DNA from: Ohessyouella blattaphilus
GTDB taxonomy: Bacteria; Bacillota; Clostridia; Lachnospirales; Lachnospiraceae
DNA: 59,779 nt
Direction: 5' to 3'
Assembly (NCBI RefSeq): GCF_024721265.1
Contig: NZ_JAMXOC010000020.1
Location: 1-59,779, forward strand
Below, piece after piece: positions 32,901-40,599 of this stretch. Both the position numbers and the translations under genes were made by a program. The first letter of the stretch is position 1; each line of letters opens with the position of its first letter. Below the pieces are notes generated by a model that saw only the letters and a list, made by a program, of their open reading frames with translations, was not told the DNA's origin and made no database searches.

Positions 32901-34549
32901 CTGGCGGGATTGCAGGACGAAATAGTGGAGTTATAGATCATAACTACTGGGGTCAGGTTTCGTTGCTTTTGTCGAAAGTTAAAGGAACGGAAAGTGTAGG
33001 TGGCCTAGTGGGGATTAACACAGCTAATGGTGTTGTCTCCGGTAGTGGCGAAGGTGCCTATTGTGTTGAGAATCTCACGGTCGAAGGGACGGAAAGTGTA
33101 GGCGGCATTGCGGGTCAGACAGAAGGAAACGCAAGCATCGTGGGCACAAAAGTTGACAATACGACGTTAGTTAGTAGTGGAAATGCCGGTGGACTCATTG
33201 GTACTAACTCGGGCACCTTAAGTATGGCTTGGAACAATCAGGTTGCAGGCGTAAAGCTATCAGCGGGAACGGATGCCGGTGCGCTAGTCGGTTTAAATAA
33301 GGGATATATTACTGGCAATGCCTCACAGAGAACTCAAGACGTTAATACCTCGCCTGAGTTTGTCGCTGGTAGTGCAGCGAGCAATCGCGGGGGCATTGCG
33401 GGTAAGAATACAGGAACAATTAATGGTGTCGTATTTGCAGGAAATATAAGCGCAAGCAAAGGAATTAATTATGGCGGAATAACCGGTTATAATACCGGTG
33501 GCGCGAATAACCAGCACGGCATATATAATAGTTATATGAATGGCAGTTTAACTGTTAGTGAGGTGGCGAAGGACAAAGTTCTTGCGATAGGTGGTATTGC
33601 CGGAAACAATGCCGGTAAAATCGAGAACTCGGGCTTTTTAAGCGCTTCAAGTGGTGGTCGCGCGAATATCCTTATCGGTCAAGAAAGTGGGAAGCAGCTT
33701 GCGTGTCATGTGGGCGGCATTGCTGGTGATTTAAGTCCAGGCGGTAGCATCAAAAACATCACGTATCCGGCGGATGCGAATGTAGGCGTGACCTTACAAA
33801 TCGGTTACGGATCCCTCGGCGGAATCGCTGGCTATAGTAGTGGCGCCACGATCGATAACTGCACTACGAGCGAGCGAACTGCTTTGCGAGTAGAAGACTC
33901 AACCGGTGCAAGTTATCTTGGTGGAATTAGTGGTTATGTCGCTGTAAGCGGAGAAATCAAAAATAGCAATAACGAGTCAGCCATTGACGGCTCCCAGAAG
34001 GATAATATTTCGACTGGCGGAATTGTTGGATATTACGATGAAAAGAAGAAGGTAGGCACACAAACATTCCTCATTCAAAATTGCGCTAATTTTGGTACGA
34101 TTACAAGTGGTAAGTATACTGGCGGGATTATTGGCATTGTTATTAATCAAGCAGATGATAATGCGATTCTTGATAAATGCAGAAATTATGTCAAAGTAGA
34201 TGGTGGTGCGGGTATGTTATACAGCATTAATCAAAGCGGTAAGGTGGGAGTATCCAATAGTTTTACTTTCCTCACAAGCGCGACACCGTTTATCTTTCAA
34301 TCACCGGCGGGAACCTTTACAAGCCAGAACGATTTCTACTTCGATAGCAAATTGACAGATTTAAGAGATGATGTTAATAAGACACTGGGCATGCGTCTAG
34401 TTAGTGCTAATAACAACCTTGTTACTGACGATGAGCAAGAAGCTATCTTACTTGGAACAGGCGGGTTTGCTCTGAATATTGAGACGTTGACAAAAGCGCA
34501 AATGAAGGCGTTAGATCAGAGCGTTACAAGTTATTTTGGCACGCTATAA
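29933..34549 (+). CDS. Giant prepilin with GLUG repeats, probable pilus-tip adhesin
   Basis: A 1,538-residue protein. Residues 1-13 are a class III leader (MRIKKILRKNKG), then FTLVETIVVIAIMAILASGV with Glu5, a pilin-like first domain of about 200 residues, an Ig-like or linker region to about 530, and then, from about 540 to 1400, roughly 27 repeats built on (V/T)GG(I/L)xGxNxG, the GLUG motif of large adhesins and IgA-peptidase-like proteins. A repeat-free tail of about 130 residues follows. The hydrophobic pilin helix would anchor it in a pilus while the repeats form a beta-helical stalk, so it is best read as a tip or surface adhesin. Start chosen six bases after GGGG; 29930 is an alternative. 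Ordinary prepilins are ten times shorter. Confidence 0.85.
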   Translation: MRIKKILRKNKGFTLVETIVVIAIMAILASGVTFGVIQYQKHAEFKKNNEYAEMLFLATQSQLTYYKSSGELEDFAKEINGDKVSAEIAEYAKDKNGQLIHVDLKPGLTDADLKKTEVYKLTKDYISDRSIYNGAIRIELDPASGTVFSVSYSTKAESLVEGESTNETEVSVAVAMREDESLRREVMLGYYDTDIHFRKVKEKEDDGDIGDIDKQTSGLINDETLRIVLDFKNASPAVIGNGVYKVELYKGAGNGNGNGNKISEFVINDGSANNTLPSAYVSKQVKTKVTYGKVNNNNKPETAECIFETYITADGKLGIILDAMDISAVRKLNETTGTSAALDKATYKDTYSGMRLGIFGEELIQAKITVSTKSGSVAVEPFTTNKEAPFFKWDGKDNQGNRAEREIGYPRHLYNIRFTEERNEGKPYILKSDIVFGEKAEGIHSPAVFDNDAKNNLLKDEAYFPAIPVLKSGHKISGESTVNGKATQYKLKNFKVGLNENDEKQSKTLGIVSDNKGTIEKMFVENIELSDKLGLEVDGAGGLAAINNGTVEKSVVENITITGADNAKLEGVGGVVGINKGTVQKLEIDKTDLASSENIVLDSVGGIVGSNEGRIHNVYLKKATITAEKAVNVGGFVGKNTERGRFTADTRYVEKQDKYRNGSENITVTGDSQVGGLFGANYAETSHNEYNEYLSIDEVTIKGVSQVGGLIGRNEGNINKILVFKAKVEASGDHVGGVIGYNTATYGITDASDPTVYPLISALSDYSVTGENYVGGIIGSSTSTGVLQSTALIDSLVKGKNYVGGALGKNDGVYQFASHAPKSISNVNVTGVDYVGGIIGENTNSLKYVVTKGTSNKKSSVSGTNYVGGALGQNSGTYEFPSDKLGVTTYVEVAGKGSCVGGISGGNLATIKYVVARNVDVNGVNSVGGAIGENKGTYRFDNWSFGELENMTITGTGYRTGGIVGDNQGDSASIRNVNIKTSTLNGGRYTGGIAGRNSGVIDHNYWGQVSLLLSKVKGTESVGGLVGINTANGVVSGSGEGAYCVENLTVEGTESVGGIAGQTEGNASIVGTKVDNTTLVSSGNAGGLIGTNSGTLSMAWNNQVAGVKLSAGTDAGALVGLNKGYITGNASQRTQDVNTSPEFVAGSAASNRGGIAGKNTGTINGVVFAGNISASKGINYGGITGYNTGGANNQHGIYNSYMNGSLTVSEVAKDKVLAIGGIAGNNAGKIENSGFLSASSGGRANILIGQESGKQLACHVGGIAGDLSPGGSIKNITYPADANVGVTLQIGYGSLGGIAGYSSGATIDNCTTSERTALRVEDSTGASYLGGISGYVAVSGEIKNSNNESAIDGSQKDNISTGGIVGYYDEKKKVGTQTFLIQNCANFGTITSGKYTGGIIGIVINQADDNAILDKCRNYVKVDGGAGMLYSINQSGKVGVSNSFTFLTSATPFIFQSPAGTFTSQNDFYFDSKLTDLRDDVNKTLGMRLVSANNNLVTDDEQEAILLGTGGFALNIETLTKAQMKALDQSVTSYFGTL

Positions 34550-34575
34550 AGATAGGTATAAAAGTAGGGGTAAGA

Positions 34576-35097
34576 ATGAGAAGACTTAGGAAAATCACAA
34601 AAGAAAAAAGAGGGGATGCCATGATCGTCGTCATGGCTATCCTCGCGGTTATGGTTGTCCTAGGAGTAACCTTGCTTTTATCGGCCAGTATGGTTCTCGG
34701 GACAGCCAAAAAGAATGTTACTGGTGAGCGCTTAAAGATTATGGCTTCTTCCTTTAGTGAGGTGATAGAAAAAGAGTTAACGTCAACAGGAAGTAGTGAG
34801 ATAAAAGAGTATGTGAAAAACGCCCTTGATGATAATTGGCCTGCGTATGACCCTGCAGCCGAAACCCAAGCAGATAAAGTGAATAAGGAAATAGAAGTCA
34901 CTCAAAACAATCAATCGTTTGGCAAACAACTAGATGGCTTTGATGTGGCAGTGGAGATGTATCATTTTAAAAAATCGGGACAGGAAAAATTAGTGGTTAC
35001 CACCACAACTAGCAAAGGGGATAATAAATATAAGCTTGCCGTCACGTATATCTCTGAGAATGATGGGAACACATGGGAAAAGGAGGGGGTGAAATGA
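34576..35097 (+). CDS. Minor prepilin-like membrane protein lacking Glu5
   Basis: A 173-residue protein with a basic leader (MRRLRKITKEKRG) and the hydrophobic segment DAMIVVMAILAVMVVLGVTLLLSASMV, then a soluble domain with no recognised fold. The Gly before the helix resembles a prepilin cleavage site, but the fifth mature residue is Val, not Glu. Tip subunits of related machines (GspK type) also lack Glu5, so a tip-complex role next to the giant prepilin is plausible; a PilX-like accessory protein is an alternative. It lies 26 bases after the giant gene and overlaps the next gene. Confidence 0.7.
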   Translation: MRRLRKITKEKRGDAMIVVMAILAVMVVLGVTLLLSASMVLGTAKKNVTGERLKIMASSFSEVIEKELTSTGSSEIKEYVKNALDDNWPAYDPAAETQADKVNKEIEVTQNNQSFGKQLDGFDVAVEMYHFKKSGQEKLVVTTTTSKGDNKYKLAVTYISENDGNTWEKEGVK

Positions 35098-35432
35098 TTA
35101 AGCTTTTAAAAAGCAAGGACGGCTCGTCCCTTATCTCCACCATTGTGGCCTTTGCTATTTTGATGATGGGGATTGCTGCCTTTACAACTGCGGTAGTTAC
35201 ATCTTTAAAAGTAACGAAAGAAGCAGAGTCTGTAAGGCAAGATGTTCAAGAAAGTATAATAGAATTTTACCAAGGGGACATGGAAGGAGAGCCAGCTATT
35301 GCTGGCAGTAGTCGTGTAATTGAGTTTGAAGATCAAGAAGGGAAAAAGTTTTCCATTAGTAATTCGCAAGCTTTTCACTTTTATGATACGGAGACAAAAG
35401 TCAGCTTATATTATTTTGAGCAAGGAGAATAG
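35094..35432 (+). CDS. Minor prepilin-like protein (PilV/GspI-like position)
   Basis: A 112-residue protein with MIKLLKSKDG followed by SSLISTIVAFAILMMGIAAFTTAVV, a pilin-type helix with Ser rather than Glu at position 5. The ATG at 35094 overlaps the preceding TGA (ATGA) and follows AGGAGG by seven bases; the longer frame from 35073 lies inside the preceding gene. The remainder is a small acidic domain. By gene order (small, short minor pilins between the giant protein and a PilW-like one) it belongs to the minor-pilin priming complex. Confidence 0.7.
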   Translation: MIKLLKSKDGSSLISTIVAFAILMMGIAAFTTAVVTSLKVTKEAESVRQDVQESIIEFYQGDMEGEPAIAGSSRVIEFEDQEGKKFSISNSQAFHFYDTETKVSLYYFEQGE

Positions 35433-35434
35433 CT

Positions 35435-36043
35435 GTGTTTAAAGCGATAATAAAACCACAAAACTGCATAGAAAAAAAACGCGGCTATACTTTGGTGGAG
35501 TTAATCGTCTCCTTTGCGCTAATCGGTATTTTCATGGTGACGGCAGGTATGGTGTTAGCTAATGCCTACAAGGTGCACACGGAGATTAGCAATTTGTCGA
35601 AAGCCCAGACGGTCTCCGATATGATCCTCGAATCCATCTCCAGTGAACTGTCTTCGGCTAAGGCCTATCCCCTTCCAGCACCAGATAGTGGCAAGGTTTT
35701 TGATATCTCGGAGCCTGGTCAGGTTAGATTTGTGAATGCCCAAGGCATTCCCACCACGCTTAGTGTTAAATATGATGACAACGATAAGGAAAAGGGCGGC
35801 TACTTACAGGTGATTTATCCAGAGGCTGACGTGGAGACAGACGGAACCGCTGAGGCAGATTTTTACTTCGGGAAAAACACGTATTTGCGTAATAAAATTA
35901 CTGATTTGAAGTTTGAAAAACTAGAAGATAATAAAAATGTAATTACTACCACCTTGACCATTAAGAATCAAATCACAGGTTTTACGTTTACCTCTAAAAA
36001 AACCATCCAAATTTATAATGTGAATGGTACAAATATAAACTAG
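35435..36043 (+). CDS. Minor prepilin (PilW/GspJ-like)
   Basis: A 202-residue prepilin: leader ending KKRG, mature N-terminus YTLVELIVSFALIGIFMVTAGMVLANAYK with Glu5. The globular part of about 165 residues (SKAQTVSDMILESISSELSSAK, then beta-rich segments to TSKKTIQIYNVNGT) resembles PilW/GspJ-type minor pilins. Start is GTG at 35435, seven bases after AAGGAG, and two bases after the stop of the previous gene. End of the first pilin transcription unit, before the promoter of the major pilin. Confidence 0.8.
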   Translation: MFKAIIKPQNCIEKKRGYTLVELIVSFALIGIFMVTAGMVLANAYKVHTEISNLSKAQTVSDMILESISSELSSAKAYPLPAPDSGKVFDISEPGQVRFVNAQGIPTTLSVKYDDNDKEKGGYLQVIYPEADVETDGTAEADFYFGKNTYLRNKITDLKFEKLEDNKNVITTTLTIKNQITGFTFTSKKTIQIYNVNGTNIN

Positions 36044-36087
36044 AAATAAACTAAGCGTTAAGAAACAAAAAAATGCTTGAAAGCCCC

Positions 36088-36114
36088 TTGTAATAAGGGT
36101 TTGCCTGTGATAAT
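36088..36114 (+). promoter_or_regulatory. Promoter of the major pilin gene
   Basis: Extended -10: TG at 36106-36107, one base, GATAAT at 36109-36114. A TTGTAA at 36088-36093 stands at a short 15-base spacing. A separate promoter fits the need for high pilin expression. Confidence 0.5.
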
Positions 36115-36189
36115 ATCATTCTTGTGAGAAGCAATTAATTATAGAAACAAAACGAAAACTAATTGAGAGTCCTGAGGAGGAAAATGAAC

Positions 36190-36627
36190 ATGAAATTATT
36201 AGGAAAATTGAGAAACAGATTAAAAAACAAAAAAGGTTTTACCTTAGTAGAATTAATCGTCGTAATCGTTATTATTGCGATTTTGGCAGCGATTCTTGTA
36301 CCTTCAGTAATGAAGTATATTGATAAGGCAAAAGAACAACAGATTAAAGCGGATGCAAGAGCCATTTATATTGCAGCACAAACCGTTGCGACAGAAGAAT
36401 ATGCTGAGGGAACGCCAGTTGCGGATGGAGATGTTACAGTAACGCAAGCAAAGATTGGCAAGACAGGTCTTCAGGGTGAGATTGCTACACTTGGAGCTAT
36501 TAAGAAAACTTATTCGGCTAAGATTACTTTTAAAGACAGCGATGTAGATACTTATGTGTTCACGCAAGGTAAGAAAACAGCTACATACGATGGTGAGAAG
36601 TGGGTAATTGGAAATACTGCACCATAA
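36190..36627 (+). CDS. Major type IV pilin
   Basis: A 145-residue prepilin: leader MKLLGKLRNRLKNKKG, then FTLVELIVVIVIIAILAAILVPSVMKYIDKAKEQQIKADAR, the classic pilin spine with Glu5, followed by an alpha/beta globular domain ending in KKTATYDGEKWVIGN, the GxW-type ending common in Gram-positive pilins. The ATG at 36190 is nine bases after GAGGAGG; 36184 is too close. Own promoter, strong ribosome binding site and position just before the assembly genes identify it as the likely major subunit, made in bulk and polymerised by PilB/PilC. Confidence 0.87.
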   Translation: MKLLGKLRNRLKNKKGFTLVELIVVIVIIAILAAILVPSVMKYIDKAKEQQIKADARAIYIAAQTVATEEYAEGTPVADGDVTVTQAKIGKTGLQGEIATLGAIKKTYSAKITFKDSDVDTYVFTQGKKTATYDGEKWVIGNTAP

Positions 36628-36659
36628 GTGATAATTAATAACAAAACAGGAGGATGATT

Positions 36660-37115
36660 ATGGCGATACAGCTTACGTCATCTTCGCTAAATAAGCGTAA
36701 ATTAATGGTCAAAAGGATCTTAATTTCTTTGCTGGTGGTAATGATAGGTGTGGCAGCGGTTTGGTCCGCTGCCACTCTTTTTAGTACGAAGCAGGAAGCG
36801 AGAAGGGCGCTACGAGAGGCTAAGGATATCTCGCTGGCGATTAAGATACAGACCATAAAAGCCGATGCAGATGGGACGACGATTCTAGATCGTAAGCGGA
36901 CCAGCGGATTTACGAAGGCAGCGGAGGATGAGATTAGAGAATTAGCAGAGGTATCGGGGGATATCTACCTAGTGAGTACGCAGATTAAAAGTACCGGAAA
37001 CTACCGCTTCTTTTATGAAACAGAAGGGGTTCTGGTAGACTTTACTAGAGGATCTGATGAGACAATCGCGTACAAGGTGTATTCTCATAATAAAACGATA
37101 CTGGCAAACGACTAG
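36660..37115 (+). CDS. Pilus-locus membrane protein of unknown function
   Basis: A 151-residue protein with a basic N-terminus (about 20 residues), one hydrophobic segment ILISLLVVMIGVAAVWSAATL, and an extracytoplasmic domain of about 100 residues. There is no Gly-Phe prepilin cleavage site, so the anchor is probably retained, but the layout (helix then QEARRALREAKDISLAIKIQ) is pilin-like. AGGAGG sits six bases before the ATG at 36660. It lies between the major pilin and the prepilin peptidase and likely helps pilus assembly. Confidence 0.65.
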   Translation: MAIQLTSSSLNKRKLMVKRILISLLVVMIGVAAVWSAATLFSTKQEARRALREAKDISLAIKIQTIKADADGTTILDRKRTSGFTKAAEDEIRELAEVSGDIYLVSTQIKSTGNYRFFYETEGVLVDFTRGSDETIAYKVYSHNKTILAND

Positions 37116-37140
37116 ATAAGACTAGATAATGAGGTGTGGG

Positions 37141-37911
37141 ATGTTAATGGCGATGACGGGGCTGCTTTATGTGCTGATTTTTTTTGCGGGAGCAGCGATT
37201 TTCTCGTTTTTAAACGTGGTAATTTATCGGGTGCCACTGGGAAAGGACTTTACAAAGGGGCGAAGCTTTTGTCCTAGTTGTGGACACGACTTGACTTTTC
37301 TCGATATGATACCAGTCTTTGGCTGGTTGTTTTTAGGTGGAAAATGTCGGTACTGTAAGACGCGGATATCACCGAGATATGCTATAGTCGAGCTCTTTGG
37401 CGGGATTATAGCGGTTTTCTTATGTTTTTTTTATGGAAATTATGCGAAAAGTGTAACAGTTTTCGCTTTTTTTGCTATACTTACAGTAATTGCTTTAGTG
37501 GACATGGATACTATGGAAATTCCGGATGGGTTTATTGTGGCAGTGTTAGTAATCGGAGTGGTGTCTTTTTTTACCATGCCAGAGCTACACTTCGTAGAAC
37601 GCATTGTGGGATTTTTTAGCGTTAGTTTATTTTTGCTCCTGATTGCCCTTATTATTCCTGGGGCCTTTGGTGGCGGTGATATTAAGCTGATGGCAGCAGC
37701 TGGTTTGATTATGGGCTGGAAATTAAATGTTTTGGCGCTCTTTATCGCCATCTTAGGTGGTGGCTTTTATGGAATTATCCTGCTAGCAAGGAAGAAAAAA
37801 GGTAGAAAAGATCACTTTGCTTTTGGTCCTTTTCTCTGTCTCGGGTTAGCGATCTCCCTTTTGTGGGGCACGGAGCTTATTAACTGGTATCTAAAATTTT
37901 GGAATTTGTAG
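37141..37911 (+). CDS. pilD: Prepilin peptidase / methyltransferase
   Basis: A 256-residue polytopic A24 peptidase. N-terminal domain with the zinc-ribbon CxxC pairs FCPSCG and CRYCKTRISPRY and the ELFGG motif; the aspartyl-protease core has one Asp in ALVDMDTMEIPDG and the second in GAFGGGDIKLMAAAGL. It cleaves the class III leaders of the prepilins in this locus and N-methylates the new Phe. The ATG at 37141 follows GAGGTG; the earlier in-frame ATG at 37129 lacks a ribosome binding site. 37147 is also possible. Confidence 0.92.
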   Translation: MLMAMTGLLYVLIFFAGAAIFSFLNVVIYRVPLGKDFTKGRSFCPSCGHDLTFLDMIPVFGWLFLGGKCRYCKTRISPRYAIVELFGGIIAVFLCFFYGNYAKSVTVFAFFAILTVIALVDMDTMEIPDGFIVAVLVIGVVSFFTMPELHFVERIVGFFSVSLFLLLIALIIPGAFGGGDIKLMAAAGLIMGWKLNVLALFIAILGGGFYGIILLARKKKGRKDHFAFGPFLCLGLAISLLWGTELINWYLKFWNL

Positions 37912-37927
37912 CGGGGAGGGTTTGTCT

Positions 37928-39127
37928 TTGAAATATAAGTATACAGCCACAACAGCGGCTGGAAAGAAAACAAAGGGCGTCATGGAAGCCAGTGGCGAAA
38001 GCGATTTATACGAAAAGCTGCGTCAGCAAGAGCTTTATATGATTACGTGTAGCGAAGGGAAAGTTCGCAGCAATAAAATGAGGATTAAGGCTAAGCCGCT
38101 TGCGGAGTTTTCAAGGCAAATCGGAACGCTCCTGGCAGCCGGTGTTTCGCTAGTGCGAGCGCTGGCAATCGTGGCTGGTGATGAACTGACAAAGGCCAAG
38201 TACCGGGATGTGTATGGTAAGGTCCTAGCTTCGGTTCGTCAAGGAGTCACTCTTTCTGTGGCGATGGAAGAGCAAGGAGAGGCCTTCCCGGAGCTTTTGA
38301 TTAATATGTATCGTTCGGCGGAGACCAGCGGTGATTTAGACAAAGTCGCCATGCGGATGGCTGATCATTACGATAAAGAGAGTCGGATGAAGACCAAGAT
38401 CAAAAATGCCATGACCTATCCGATTATCTTGCTAGTGCTGATTGTGGCAGTGGTGCTGATTCTATTTACCTTTGTCATTCCTCAGTTTAGTGAGCTGTTT
38501 GGTCAGATGGAGGAGTTACCGGCGCTAACTAGGTTCGTGATGGGCATTAGTGATGTGGTGATTAAGCGCTGGTATCTCATTATTATCGGAGTTGTCCTCT
38601 TTGTCCTATTGATTCGTGCAATCGCCGAGATTCCGGCCGTGCGTTTTCAGCTGGATCGTTTGAAGATACGTCTACCGATTTTTGGCAAATTATTAAAAGT
38701 TATCTATACAGCGCGTTTTGCGAGAACGTTAAGTTCTTTATATTCGGCGGGATTACCCATTGTAGTGGCGCTGCCGATAGCCGCCTCGACCATTGGCAAT
38801 GCTTATATCGAAGCCCAGTTTGAGGTGGCAATCGCCGGGGTCCGCCGAGGCGACAACTTATCTTCGTCGCTCATGGGAATCGACGGTTTTATCCAGAAGC
38901 TAGCTTCGGCGATTATGGTAGGTGAAGAGACTGGTAGTCTCGATACGATGCTTGACTCCATTGCTGATGAGCTAGATTACGAATCCCAGATGGCCATTAG
39001 CCGGATGCTTACGTTTTTAGAGCCGGCGATGATTATCATTATGGCGATTATCGTGGGAGTCATCATTATCTCCGTAATTATGCCGTTATACGGTTCATAC
39101 GGAGCGATTGAAAATTCGGCAGTATAA
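37928..39127 (+). CDS. pilC: Type IV pilus inner-membrane platform protein
   Basis: A 399-residue GspF/PilC protein with the family's two repeated T2SSF domains: SRQIGTLLAAGVSLVRALAIV and, at the second copy, ARTLSSLYSAGLPIVVALPIAAST, each followed by a membrane segment (three in all). The conserved GEETGSLDTMLDSIADELDYE lies near the end. It is the rotor-like platform on which PilB acts. Start is TTG at 37928, eight bases after GGGAGG; the TTG at 37922 is too close to it. Confidence 0.92.
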   Translation: MKYKYTATTAAGKKTKGVMEASGESDLYEKLRQQELYMITCSEGKVRSNKMRIKAKPLAEFSRQIGTLLAAGVSLVRALAIVAGDELTKAKYRDVYGKVLASVRQGVTLSVAMEEQGEAFPELLINMYRSAETSGDLDKVAMRMADHYDKESRMKTKIKNAMTYPIILLVLIVAVVLILFTFVIPQFSELFGQMEELPALTRFVMGISDVVIKRWYLIIIGVVLFVLLIRAIAEIPAVRFQLDRLKIRLPIFGKLLKVIYTARFARTLSSLYSAGLPIVVALPIAASTIGNAYIEAQFEVAIAGVRRGDNLSSSLMGIDGFIQKLASAIMVGEETGSLDTMLDSIADELDYESQMAISRMLTFLEPAMIIIMAIIVGVIIISVIMPLYGSYGAIENSAV

Positions 39128-39142
39128 GAGAGGGAAGAGAGT

Positions 39143-40597
39143 ATGGCAGTATCCATTTATTTATCAAATAACATCCTACGGGCGGTGGTAGGGAACCCTT
39201 CTACCGGCCTTCCAGGAGCGAAAAAAGAATACCGCAAAGTCGTGCCGGAGGGCAGCTTGATTAACGGGGTGATCACCAATCAGGAGGTTTTAAAAGAAGA
39301 CCTGCTAAGTTTTTGGAACGAAAATCACTTGCCTAAAAAGGACGTCTACTTGGTGGTTTACAGTAGCAAGTTTGTTTCCAAACAATTAGAGCTACCAAAG
39401 GTTAACAAAAAGAAGACAGAGCAGATCCTTCCCTTAGAATTTGCTGAGGTGGATCGCTACGAGAACCCAATTTATGACTATCTAATTCCGCCTAATAAAA
39501 ACGGGAAAAGCGCCATGCAGGAAGTTATCGGGGTGATGGCGGACCGGGAAATGGTAGCCGAATACGAGGAGCTTTTTTCAAGCATTGGCATTACCTTAAA
39601 GGGAATTACCAACGGTTTGACGGCGTCTATTAAAGCCTTTTACGCTACGAAATCTTTAAAAGAAGCTACGTGTATGATTCACGTGCTTGACGGCGCCAAT
39701 ATGGAAAGTCTTATCTGGGTTGACGGGGAGTATCGCTATTCTTCTACGAGACGCCTTTTCACCCAAAGAGGCACAACAGAGTTTGTTACCGAAATTATGC
39801 GTCATACCAACTCCACCATGCAATTCTACAATTCTATGAAGAGAGAGGAACCGCTAGAAGATATCTACCTCTGCGGTTTTACCCAGGCAGAGATTGATGA
39901 TGCGGATGAGATGGCTAGAGAAGTGCTGCCAGGCGTAACCATCTCTAGCTTAAAAGAAGGCGCGGGCATGAGCGATCAGATTATCAACGATTTCACCCAT
40001 CCTTTAGGTGGTCTTGTCCGGATGAAGAAGGATGTGGACTTTCTGGCAAGGCTTCGTAAGGATTCTGTCTCCGTAAGCGAAGGGGAAAAGCGTAAGAAAA
40101 TGTTGATTCCGATTTTGATTTCGGCAGCTTTAGGGATTGTGCTTACGGTGGCAGCCGGAGCCTTTTACTTTAGCCAATCGGCGAAACTTAGTGAACTAGA
40201 AGAGTATGTAAACGATCCAGCTAATCAGCAGACGGCTAAGGAGTACGACGAGCTTAACCGGACGCTAACTGGGAATAACGCCGTGATTGGCGATGGCAAG
40301 AAGACGGAAGAGATGATTGCATCATACCCTCTTCTCAATACGAAAATCGAAAAGACGATTTTGGCAGCTAATAGCGGAGCGGTGACGGGTGAGATAACGT
40401 CCTATAAAGGCGAGACAGGCGAACTATTAATCGTGGTCGAAGCTAGCAATGTGGCGGAAATTAATAACTACGTAACCAGACTTTATAACACCGAGCTGTT
40501 CGTTGATGTGGTTTACAACGGCTACGATGAGAATAAAGAGACAGACGGTTACAGCGCGGTGATTAGCGGATATCTTAAGAAAGAAGCGGGGAGGTAG
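39143..40597 (+). CDS. pilM: PilM-PilN fusion protein
   Basis: A 484-residue protein. The first 310 or so residues are a PilM-like actin-fold ATPase domain (MAVSIYLSNNILRAVVGNPS, VVYSSKFVSKQLELPKV, VIGVMADREMVAEYEELF, IHVLDGANMESLIWVDG). A transmembrane helix (KKMLIPILISAALGIVLTVAAGAFYF, about 320-345) is followed by a coiled segment and a small extracytoplasmic domain that ends EINNYVTRLYNTELFVDVVYNGY, like the ferredoxin-like fold of PilN. So cytoplasmic PilM and membrane PilN are joined in one chain. It is followed directly by pilO. In other species PilM docks to a short N-terminal peptide of PilN; here that link is covalent. Confidence 0.8.
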   Translation: MAVSIYLSNNILRAVVGNPSTGLPGAKKEYRKVVPEGSLINGVITNQEVLKEDLLSFWNENHLPKKDVYLVVYSSKFVSKQLELPKVNKKKTEQILPLEFAEVDRYENPIYDYLIPPNKNGKSAMQEVIGVMADREMVAEYEELFSSIGITLKGITNGLTASIKAFYATKSLKEATCMIHVLDGANMESLIWVDGEYRYSSTRRLFTQRGTTEFVTEIMRHTNSTMQFYNSMKREEPLEDIYLCGFTQAEIDDADEMAREVLPGVTISSLKEGAGMSDQIINDFTHPLGGLVRMKKDVDFLARLRKDSVSVSEGEKRKKMLIPILISAALGIVLTVAAGAFYFSQSAKLSELEEYVNDPANQQTAKEYDELNRTLTGNNAVIGDGKKTEEMIASYPLLNTKIEKTILAANSGAVTGEITSYKGETGELLIVVEASNVAEINNYVTRLYNTELFVDVVYNGYDENKETDGYSAVISGYLKKEAGR

Positions 40598-40599
40598 TC

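Noticed and set aside
31550-34150. CRISPR-like periodicity
   Set aside because: The repeats are at protein level (GG(I/L)xGxN motif) with varied spacing and divergent DNA; no identical direct repeats with uniform spacers.
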